A DNA stretch of 64,000 nt, taken from positions 12,771,851-12,835,850 of the forward strand of contig JABAKD010000023.1 of the NCBI GenBank assembly GCA_012845835.1, in the 5' to 3' direction. This DNA is from Undaria pinnatifida. Its lineage: Eukaryota; Sar; Phaeophyceae; Laminariales; Alariaceae. Below are positions 34,601-46,600 of this stretch, one piece after another. Below the pieces are notes generated by a model. That model did no database searches. It was given only the letters and a program-made list of their open reading frames with translations, and had not been told where the DNA came from. A program made the position numbers and the translations under genes. How positions within the stretch are numbered: the stretch's first letter is position 1; each line of letters begins with the position of its first letter.

Positions 34601-37600
34601 ACCCAGAGAAGAGAAAACAAAGAAGCAACGTGAAAAAAACAATGATTTGACAGAGATTCGAACTCGCACCAAGTCGATTAACAATCGTTCGGGGCTATAG
34701 CCCTCAAGCTACTGTTGTACGGTTACTAATGGACCATTTTTTTTTGTGTTTATATTCTATGAATAAACACAATGATGCGATCATTCGACTTTATATTAAG
34801 TGCTACTGCTGCTATAAGGATATTCGATTTATATCGGAAAGGCATCTACGCTACATTGTCGGAGGGCAAAAATAATGATAATACGAGGTAAACACAACTA
34901 ATAACAGTTTCGGAAAACGTTTTTTTTCCAGAATGGAAATATTTCCAGAATCAGAGAAAAAAAACGCGTTTCGTTCTGTGGGTTTCGCCCCCAAATCCAG
35001 AACCAGAGGATTTTATTGGGCTCTCGTTCTGAAAACTCAAGTTCCGGTTCAAAACCAAAATGAACCGGGCCCAAGATGTGTATCAGGTTTTTAGTGTGGA
35101 GAACGCTCTGATGTGCATTACCCACACCACGTACCTACAACAGTACCTGTACCTGGACACACGTCATACATGAATATAGCGCTTCGACCAACAAACAAAG
35201 CACACCCCGTACAACCAGTAGCTAGCCGCAGCAACAGCAGCAGCAGCGAGACACGCATGCAGTGCGAACGGCCTCAGGGATGTTGGCTCACTCAACGAAG
35301 GTTTGAATCGGTGCTGGCACGCTACGATGGGCAAAGGAGAGGAGAGCTGGGAGAGGGGGTGCTGGGTGCCGGGGCGAGAGGCCTGCCAAGAGGGCCAGCT
35401 ACAGCGACCGAGAGGCAGAAAGTGGTTTTCGCACCTGAGGGTATCGTCTTACCTGCCGTGCACTCCCGCTGCGTGCTTTGTTGCTTTGGCAGCCTCGGCA
35501 CAAGCCTGTGTTTGGCAGGGTCGTCGATTTGGCGAGGTAGCGTACCTGCTGTTGAAAACAACACCTACCTGGTACCTGGCACGCGAATTCGCGCACACCC
35601 ACACCCAGCCACGTATGTGGGAGTTGATTTTGATTGCTGACAACCACTGACACAGAGCCACTGTCTTATTTTATGGTTGGGTCGACCACGGGTACGCAGG
35701 TTCTGGCCACGCACTGCTGCTACTGCTGCGTGTTTCGTCGCACACGCAGTCTGATTAGCTGTAGCTAGCTCCCTGCTGCTGACGGTCGTTCATCCCTAGG
35801 CCAAATGCAAAAAAGACACGAAAAAAAAAAAATGAAACCTCTTTGAACGCGGCCATTTTTTGCACCAATCAGCACGAAACGTCATTTTGCCATTTCGTTC
35901 TGGAAATGAAGAAAAAACTGGTTCTTGAAATGTTCATTCTGATTCTTGAAAACGAAACATTGTTTCCGAAACTGTCTATTGTCGCTAACTACATGAGCTA
36001 GACCACCCGGGTGCCGGTTTTTTTTTTCATTTACAGCTGGTGGTTAAGGTAAACCACTTGTGCGCGGTGGAGAACTTTTTCTCCGCGCAAGGGGAATGGT
36101 CGTATCACGAAGTGTTCATGGTAAGGCACCCACGAGGCAGTTACATACCACTCCCATTGCTGTCTCTGGAAGTGGCCCAACGGGAAATACATAACTCATT
36201 GAACCTGTCGTCCATATGCATGTCCGCCTAACAAGCGGTTCTTCGTAGGATGCAGCTCACCCTTCATTCGACTTGCCGAACACCTCACGACGCTTCGCCC
36301 TTGGAGAAGCAATGTCTGCCTGGTCGGTGGAAACCCGACATGCTCAGTCCCGGCATTGTAGGGATGCAAGGGTATATGGTCATACGACCACGGCCATGCA
36401 CGGATATGGAGTAGCTCCCCCCCAAAGTAGGGTTGCGACCGGTCCGTCTCAGGACTGGGACCCCGGCACCTTTTCCCGGTACCACTTAGTACCGGGACGA
36501 ATCCGGTACCGACCCAAATTCCCGCGGGATTTTGAGGGCCGGGTTCCCGGGAACCCGCGGTTCCCGGGGATCGATACACGACGCCTCCACACCCGCTGAT
36601 TATGAATCACGATGGCCCCCTCAGCGCTCTGCTCTGCACACCACACGCAGCGGAACAGGCCCGAGGGGCCGAGGGTGGCCCTGTTCGTCACCGTGCAGTC
36701 GCCGCTGGTGTCCTCGACGATGTATAATTTCCTACGGAAATGGTGGAGTTGCTTCTATTGCTTGTGGTGAATCTAGTGTACCGTGTACCATACGATCCCT
36801 CCAAATGTCGGCCATATCATTTTGGCCCTGCTGATGAGGGTAGTGGTGCTGGAATGAATGCTGGGGTTCTTGCTGATTTTCTCTGTCACTGGAATGCGGG
36901 CTTTGTTTGTCTCACTTTTTCCTGTTTTGTTTCACACCAACGCCAGGGCAGGGCATCTCAGTCTGCGAGCGCAATAAATTATCGTTTTTTTCTATTTTGT
37001 CGTCACATTCACGTCCATACATATATACATGTCATGTTTTAGTTGTCACAACAAGATCGATGAAAGTTTATCCAACGTAGCCCCACCGTTGTTGTCAACA
37101 TTTTGAGTTTTAGCTTCTTCGGCTTTCTCGCTCTCTTGGGGAGGTGTTTTTTTTTTTTCGTGCTGTAGACTAAAAACTGATGTAGAGGGCAGTTGGCAAT
37201 GTATTAGCCCTTTTTGTTCTGACAGCAGAATGGAGGAAGCTTTGCCCAGCATATATAGGATCGTTCTAGCCACCCATGACCTAGCTTTCATTCATCCCCC
37301 CCCCCCCCCCCCCCCCCCCCTCCGACGCCCCCTCCTTCCCCACCACCCGCACGATCGCCTAGATCTAGCACCACGCGTATAGCAAACCCCTACATATATG
37401 ATAAATACGCGCGATCGGAGTATCACACACAACCTTGCAAAGATGAGTTTCGACCAAATATTTGATCTCACAGCTGGAGTGTATTTTCATATTATACAAG
37501 GGCTCGGCATGGGCGTCGGCATAGCGCCCATGCTTCGGGTAGGGCAGGGCGGCACTCGGACGAGGAAAAGGGGAAAAAATTGTAGCTGTTCGATTCGACA

Positions 37601-40600
37601 TTATTGGAAGTTTAAAGTAATGCCGAGAGTTTAATAAGAATATGAGGTTCTAAATATCATAATTTGACATTCCATGGCGCCAATTCTTTGGGTGAGGAAG
37701 GGTAGCACTCGACGAAATAAGTTGTAGTTACAAAGATATTGAAACTTGAAGTAATGCCAAGAGTTTAATACGAACATGAGGTTCTAAAGGTTACAAAGTG
37801 GTGACCTTAAGCTTTGTTTTTCCCCATCCGCCGGAGGATGAAAATAATGAAGAATAAAAAATACTTTGATGAAAGGAAAACATATAAACGAAGGAAGCAA
37901 GCATAGGCGAAACACTGCTGTTATTAAAACCGCCGCCGAGTAAAAGTAGGCCAGAAATGCCGAAAGGAGAATTTGAGAACCTGCTTCTCTTCGAGGCTTC
38001 GAGGCGAAAGGGAAGAGGACATGTCATCAATAAAAAAGGTATCGGACGGAATGGTTGAAAATGTTTTTATTTTACGGAACGAAAAAAGGAAGGCGCCGTA
38101 GATTCTGCCTTGGAAAACCCCTTGGTGTTTACTCCCACAGCAGTAGACGAAGAACTTACCATGTTCGTTTCCAAAATATACGAAGAACTCACTCACAGAA
38201 GAGAAATAAGACGGCACTGCATGCCCTCAATTAGCTACTTCAATGTACGCGGCACTTACACTGGTGAAGATATACAAAAATTAAAAACGAATTATGCAGA
38301 CTTTAGAGAGAGGCGCTAAATGGGATATAGAATGCCCTCGGTCCAATTGGTACTTTCAACGCAGAGAACTTACACCAGATAAATGGCAAGCTAAACGGGA
38401 AAACGGGGATAATCAAGCCTCACACAAGACAAGCAAAATAATCCTAGACCGGTATGAAATCGTACCACACCCCGACTCTGTGGAAGGTAGGCCCCAAAAC
38501 GACTTCATCCGTATGACAGATCAGTTTTGAGCCTATCTGTATCTGCAGATCAAGCACGCTCAAAACGATGAACACTCCAACAGCACCAAACGCAATAATA
38601 TAAAAAGGCGAATTATTAGAGCGATCTACTACTGGTATAACACGCGTTTATTTGGATGTATCATGTGTCGTCTTGCAGCCACACCTGCAGCCACATGGCC
38701 AGCACGCACACAGCACATGACAGCCCAACAGCACACACGCAACCAACCGCTGCACGTATGACGCCTACAGCGCGGCACCACGAATAACGAACGACCGCAA
38801 CGGCTGAATTAGCTCTTTGACAGACCGGCGCCCCTGCTCTCGAGCCCGGGCAAGATGTGTGTCTGTCTGTTGCTTGGTTTCAGTTGATGAGGGCACTCCA
38901 CTGCAGTAGCACCAAACGCAATAATATAAAATGGCGAATTATTAGAGCGATCTACCACTGGTATATCATGCGTTCTTCTGGACGTATCAGCTGCCGTCTT
39001 GCAGCCACACCTGCAGCCACATGGCCAGCACGCACACAGCACATGAGCGCCCAACAGCACACACGCAACCAACCGCTGCACGTATGAAGCCTACAGACCG
39101 GCACTATGAATAACGAACGACCGCGACGGCTGGATTAGCCCTTTGACAGACCGGCGCCCCTGCTCTCGAGCCCGGGCAAGATGTGTGTGTCTGTTGCTTG
39201 GATTCAGTTGATGAGGGCACCCCACAGCAGTAGGTAGCTGGAGCACAGCAGTCAGTTAATTTCGTGTTGTGTCAACCCCCTTGTATGCGTTCGTTCCTCG
39301 GCATCGATCGCTTTTAGCTTGTCTATCCCCAAGCTACCCCAACAACAGCAGTAACAACGTAAAGCAAAACTCTAATCATGACCCATGGCGGCTTCCGCGC
39401 GTAAATACTGTGGCGGGCAGTTGTTGCAGTCAACGTTTTCTAGCCCATGCCGTGCATGCCTCGCCTCACACCCCTGGCAGCTGGTGCCCTACGCTGCTCT
39501 GGGTCTCGGACGGGACGGGGCAAATGGCCTTGCTTCGTCTCGTCTCGAGTCTTGGGCCCTTGGTGACACGAGTATGGAGAAAACGCCACAATCTGTGACC
39601 AAACAATATTCGTAAGGTGTATTTGCGGAAACATTATCAAGTACCGTTTGGAAATGATGCCAATTTTGTAAATCATCCAGTCGCGTGCAATTAAACGCCT
39701 GGTGCACAATCTGTGACGCAACAATAATAAGTTTCACATGCCACCGCAAAATACAAACATTATCAAGTACGTTTGGAAATGATGCTAATTTTGTAAATCA
39801 TCCAGGCGTTGCAGACATTAAGATTCAACCAAAATCTCCGAAATTCCTCCTCGACATGCGGTATTTTTGCAACTTCTCGCTTGTCTCGCTCAGCATTCGT
39901 CCGCGTTCACGTCGTTGTGCCGAACGGACACGGCAGGGCGAGGGGCGTTGGAGCCGCCCCCCGAAGGCGGCGCTCGAACGAAGCTATATTCGACCGAGAA
40001 TTCCAGTTCCGCGAATCGCATACTTCGGCCGAGCCAAAAAAAAACTCCTGACCAAGTCCCTGACACCAAAGAAGGATTTTATGTATATTTATGTGACTTG
40101 AACCTCGTGAAAACCCTTTCCCCCCCCCCTCTTTTTTTTCTTTTCTTTTTTCTTGTCTCGCTCTTTTTTGCATAAATGCCCCACCTAATATCGAAATCCG
40201 CCAGAGTAATGAACACTCCACGCACTGGATATAAACTCATCATCTTTTTAAAGCCATCAATGCCGCTGCTGCAATTCCCCCCCCCCGCCCCCAACGCCCC
40301 CTCCTCCCCCACCACCCGTACCATCGCCTAGACCTAGCACCACGCGTATTGCGGACCCCTACATCTATGCGACCTAAATCTCTCCCCCCCCCCCCCCCAC
40401 CGCCCCCCCCCCCTTCCCCACTCACCCCACCCCACCCCCAGCCCCTCGAACACTCCGCCCTCTACTCACTGGTTGTACGACTTACAGGATATACATGATA
40501 AACTTGTGCATTCTTTCCAAAACCGTCACATTTATCCCTATGAAAGAATGTATAGTTTCCACACACAGATTGAGCTGCCCCGCCCGCCCCGCCCCGCCCC

Positions 40601-43600
40601 CCCCCCCCTCCCCCCCCCGCCCCCCATGATAAACTGGTGCATTCTTCCGAAACCGTCAGATTTATCCCTTCAAAGGATTTATAGTTTCCACGCACAAATT
40701 GAGCTGCCCCGCCCGCCCGCCCCCCCCCCCCCCCGACCCCACCTCCCCCCCCCCCTCCTCCACCCCCGCTCCCTTTCGATCAAAACCAGGCGCCCATGTC
40801 CCTCCAAACTTTGCCCTCCCTTCACCGGTTATTCGACATACAGGATTCACTTGATAAACGGATGTATTTCCTTCCACGGCTGTCAGATTTTGTCCCCCTC
40901 AGAAACGGGTTTGATAGTTTCCGCGCACAGACTGACTTACATCACCCTGTTGACCCTGATAGCTACACTGTAGTTGCAAGGGGAGTCGCCGACCTGTATT
41001 CTTAATGAGGACACACAACCGGTTATACGCGCGATCGGTGTATCACACACAGCCTGCAAAGATTAGCTATGACAAAATCTTCGATCTCACAGCTGGAGTG
41101 TATTTTTATTTTTAGAATATAGGAACGGATTTTCATGAGGAGAACAATAATAACGTCAACAAATAACAAAAACAACAAAAAGTCGCGGCCTTGGTTGCGG
41201 TGCGTTTTGCTACTACCGCTGCTGCTGTTATTGTGTTTTTTTTTGCGGTTTTTGTGCTGATTCTGTTATTCTCGCATCTTAAGTCGTGGTCAAGGTTTTC
41301 TTTCGGTTCCGATGTAATATTTTGGTATTTTTTATCCAACAACAGCAGTCGTATTCTTCCACTGCTGTGCATCGCTCGTGCGTTTTCATTTTGGTGCCCG
41401 CAGAGCAGACATATTCTTCCACTGCTGTGGGCACCGATCCTGCAGCAGGAACACGCTCAATTTTTGTTTTTCGTGTGTTGGCAGCGAGAGGTCTCTCTTA
41501 AGGTTCTTCCTGCAAGATAAAACAAGGGAACACCCTTCCTTTCACATCACGCCACCTGAGAACTAACTACCGCAAGCGCATGCCGTTTTAGAAGGGCGTC
41601 AAAAGTGACAAATAGTGGTCGGGTGTCCTGGGTTCCGGGACCCCACGGTACCCGGGGTCCCGGAAACCCGGCACTCAAAATCCCGCGGTTCTCCTGGGAC
41701 GAGTCCGGGGCGACCCCCCGGAAAGTTGCCGGGGTCCCGGTACCGATTTTTGGTGCCGGGTCGCAAACCTACCCCAAAGATATGTTACTTGAGTCTCCGG
41801 GATGGAGGGGGTTCCTAAATTGTCCAAGGCGTTTTCCGTCCGGGAACATGCTTGTTTGTTCCTTATTATGGGTTTCCGCGTTTTGTAGACGTTTTGGCAA
41901 GGGATGATATCGCATCCTCCTTGGGCATACCATAGGTTCCGAGATAACGCAGAAGCGTCATGTTAGCGATATAACATGCGGGGCATGCACGTTACACGCT
42001 TAACGTGTGTCGACATAGCGACTAGGCTTCCCGCTAACACCGACACGTTGCATGCTACGGGTTGCCGACTTTATTTCACGGCTCAACGTAGTGTGTTACA
42101 ACTAACTTTGCGCACGAGCTGAGACAGCAATATGTTAGTGTTATAGTGGGCATGCACGATATCGGTCTAACGTGTTAACGCAACTAAGGACTCCGCTAAC
42201 ACCTTGAGGTAAATTATTGTACAGCTCTGTCAGTCGCAAAAGGTCGTCTTCGACTGGACACCAAATCGGAATTGAACATTTTGGACTGAGTGATTCGACC
42301 TGCACACCCAGTCGAAAAAACTCGTCGATTCGAGGGATATCCAGTCTGATTTCTGTTTCGAAAAAGTTTATGAGCCCATCGCATCGCTCATCCCACCACA
42401 AAATCACACGCACTCCAACACACCCGTAACAGGTACCACAGTATTCTTCAACAACGCCGACGCTGGCTTCGCTGCTATCAACGCCGCTCCTGCTTCTCGC
42501 CGCAAATCACCGTGGTACATTTTGAATCCCGCCCGTCAGCAGCGGGTATCATTCGATGGCAGATGGCAGCAGCGCGTGTTATCGTTGACATTTCCCCAAC
42601 AATGTCTATGTTTCCTGAAGCGTTGGCGGCTTTGGGTCAAGTTAAGGGCGCCAACTCGCTTGGACGAGGGCTCGTCAAGCGTGAAGCACGCCTACAACAA
42701 CGCTAACGCTGGCTTGGCGGCAATTACCGCCACTCCTGCTTCTCGCCGCAAATCACCGTGGAACATTTCCAATCCCGCCCGTCAGCAGCATGCATCATGC
42801 GATGGCAGATGGCAGCGGCGCGTGCTATCGTTTTCCTCAACAATGTCTTATGTTTACGGTAGTGTTGGTGGCTTTGGGTCAAGTCGACGGCACTAACCTG
42901 CACCGACGAGGGCTTGTCGCGCATGACGCACGCGTTGCTCGCGGAGAACGCACGAAGCACCGCTTCCAACCGACTGTCGGCTGCCATACAGCAGTACAGC
43001 AGTACTCCCTTACACCAACCGCCTCCAGAAAGAGCGCAAAACTATAACATGGACTCGACGGACGGTAAGGAAGCCTAGAAGAATGCAGTTGGAAAAAAAA
43101 ATGGATCGGTAAAGGTCTATTCCATTTTCGACTCACGGATCCGACTGTACTAGAGTTGTCCTATGATCGGGTTGCCGATCCCAACACCGCAGCACAATAC
43201 ACTGCTGCCAATACTGATGCAACGTTAAACTCCTTTTCTCTTTAGGCGGTCGATTGCCGATATCGCAACATTGTCACGAGATGTAATAACAAAACCTAGA
43301 AATCGGATAACGCAGTAACTTGTTGTTTAAAACCCACCTGAACCGTAACATTGGTTTCCAACGTTGAATGTTACGTTAACCGAGGTGTGAAATTGTGTAC
43401 CAAGCGTGTCCTAGAAAGCGATGCTTTTTCGTTTAGTTAATGTGCAGATACACTGGTGCGCACTAGTACTAAGCTGCAAGCGTTGTATCATGAGGTAACG
43501 GTTACAACACGGCCAGAATTGTCTTGCCTCGTGGCTCTATAAGCACAACACACGCACCTGTATTTGCCAGGAGCCCCAGACCATATTCCCTCGAGAAAAA

Positions 43601-46600
43601 TAAGCCGTGTTCGCAATTTCGAAAAAGAACGCGAGGTACCATGATTTAAGCCCACACGATTTTATCTGTACTTTTCGGGGCGATATCAGGCACAATTTTG
43701 ACCGGTATGCTTCGTAATATAACATAAATCTTTCTCCCAGATGTGTACTAGCGAGGGGAGTCTGTCTAAAGTTATCAACAAGTTTTACTGTTCATTTACT
43801 ATATGACCAAGAAGTTAGCTGTAGGACAGGTGCCTTTTTCTTCGAAAATCGATTGCAGTATGGTTGACCGAAAGAGACCTCCAATCCCACCCTAACTGCT
43901 TCCATTAGTTTAGATGTAAACAGGTGTGCTTCGCTGGAATTTTAAGATATTAACTTTCGGGTTTCGAAGAATGCGGTTTACGCGATTTTGAACCCTTTGT
44001 CTTGGGATTTGGACGTGGACACATCACATTAGAGCCTCGAGAATCTTGCGTCGTTTTCGAGACATACGTGTTTATTTCCTGGCGTCTTTGCGTGAAGTGC
44101 TTGCATGTTATTTCAATAGCTCAGCACACAATTCAAGAGCATTTACCGAGGCAGAGAAGGCGGAAACCACATGGACGCAGCGCAAGGCACGCTGGTATCT
44201 CAATAGACGTGTTTAATCGCGAGCAAGGCTGAGTTCGCATACAGCAGTATTAAAGCACACCGGGTTCATTTCTATCGTGGCGGTCACACCCTTCCCTGTG
44301 TCCGCTGGTCTGAAGGAGGTCGAGAGTATCCGTTTTGCTTCCAAATTCAGGTGGCAACACTTATTTTATTTTTTCTGTCATCAACGAAACGGTCCGCTGG
44401 TCTGAAGGAGGTCGAAAATTTCCGTTATGCTGCCCAATTCTGGTGGCAATACTGTTTTTTTTCCAGCTGTCATCAACGAAACAAGCTACTATTTGCGCAC
44501 AAATGGAGCCATCATGTGTGGCAAGCAGTACAAAATCGATCAAAACACTGTACATATTGACGGATTGCCGAAGTAAATGGAGCCATTATGTGTGGCAGGC
44601 AGTACAAAATCGATCAAAACACTGTACATATTGACAGATTGCCAAAGTACCCTCTTTGCCAAATGCAAAGTAAAATTGTCGGAGATGCACGTGTGAAGTA
44701 TGGTTCTACCTGATTTGCTGCTCGGTTGCACTCACACTTTAGTAGACGATTTGTTTGAGTACAGAAACCGATATTTCTGCACGCATACTTGTACGACCCT
44801 CATCATTGCCCGATGAAATACGATGAACCACTAAACGTTTTGAGTTGGTCAAATCAGTAACCTGTTGATGTGGTTGCTGTCTTCCTAACATTTGAGGCCA
44901 ACAGGTGTTTTTTGCCGGTCAGCCGCATGGAAGTTTTATTTTACCAGTATATTCTCTTGTTCGATATCCCGAACACTATATAGGGTCTTCTCAGTCGTCC
45001 GTACTATGGTACCTGTAACGACGCCATGTTGGTTGTCGCAATATGACAGTGGTCAATTTTGAACTCGGCTTGCGTACGCAAACAGGTCCCCGATGAGTAC
45101 ACCGGAGCAGTGGTGGATTTACTATCTCGCCGGAAGGGGGAAATGCTCAATATGTCTCCAGTTGAATCTGGAGATTCACGCATGACCAGCATTGAATACC
45201 TCGTGCCTACCAGAGGAATGATTGGTCTTCGCAACAGCATGCTCACGGCAACTCGAGGCACAGCGGTGATGGACACGATTTTTGATTCTTACAAGCTGTA
45301 CGCAGGTTCGTCGGTATGCGGCATTGTTTGGTTTTTTGTCACGATTCAAACGTTTTGTATAATATCACGTATTTCTCGTTCACGAATTACATATCCCAGC
45401 AGGACGTCACGTTGTTTGCCCTGTTTTTGGTATTTTGACCTTCTTCAATGTGGAACTTTTACGTGTGTTGTTACTAGGTTTTCCCGATGGAAATGAACTG
45501 GTCGATGGGCTCCAACCCATGTGTTTGTCGCGGTCGCAGGTGATATTGAAGCCCGAGAGAAGGGGTCTTTGATTGCCCACGAAAACGGAGTTGCAACCCC
45601 ATTTGGCATCACTGGAGCCCAGAGCCGTGGTGTCATGATGGTGTCGCCCAAAGACGAAATATATCGTGACATGATTATTGGTTTGCACCAGCGTCCTGGC
45701 GATCTCAGGGTCAATATCTGCAAGGTGAGCCAACGTGCTGGCCTACTTTCAGTGGGTTTTCCCACGTTCGAATAAAGACAAATTCACGGGATACGTCTTT
45801 AAACTTCATGGGTGCCACACTTCCATTTTTACGTACCATATTGTCTTCTGAACATAAAGACTGAGCTATGCATGTTCACGGCGAGGGAGGCATCGGAAAA
45901 GAAAGGGTGATGGTGCCGAAGCCGACCCTCGAGGAATGCGCTCGAAGAAGTGAAAAAGAAACTCGCGAAAGTCGAGGTTCAATATTCCGATACTGAGGCC
46001 GGCACGAGAGAAAAAAAGATTGTTGCGAATGCCTAGTTTCTCGTCGGCCATACTCTTTTTGATTTATGTATCTATATCACGTATTTCGGCAGGAGTTGTT
46101 TGACAGGACTACACTTTGCACACTTCGGTATTCAGCGTCTGTAGATTTTCTGGTGGTCTGTACGATGTAGTGTGTGAAATGTTGTCTTCCAAACACACAG
46201 ACTGAGCTAAAAACTCGTCTGGGCTGGTCGGTGTTTCTTGCCGAGTGGCTGCTTATCTTTTGTTTCCATTTTTTTTTTCTATATTGGGACACCCGCGCGA
46301 TTTCAAGACAACTGCATCCCGCAGGAGAAGTTTGCATTTTTTTTTTCTACAGATGTGTTGGTAGACACGCCAGTAATTCGTACTAACGAAAGCGGCATTT
46401 GACTCTTGCGTCTCTGGTTGTTATTCCTTTGATGTGCATTTTGAGCACAGCGTCTTTGCCTTTGAGCGTCCATACACGTCATGGAATTTTGCTGGCAGGA
46501 GCTTTTTTTTGTGCGGACGCGTTTTGTCGGCGTTGGTTGGATGTGCCGTGCGAGCGCAAGGGTATCATCTTGAATCGTTCTTTCCCTGCTAAATAATGCA

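Larger units (their letters stand above)
28340..45085 (+). other. Giant TypA intron, 16,746 bp
   Basis: Bounded by donor GTAGGT and acceptor ACGCAAACAG, and phase 0 on both sides. The encoded protein continues [13 protein letters not shown], as expected for the family. Contents are listed separately. Confidence 0.88.

Noticed and set aside
37924-38217. Possible reverse-transcriptase catalytic box (FFIDDMSSS) on the - strand
   Set aside because: No neighbouring RT blocks were found and an equally good frame exists on the other strand.
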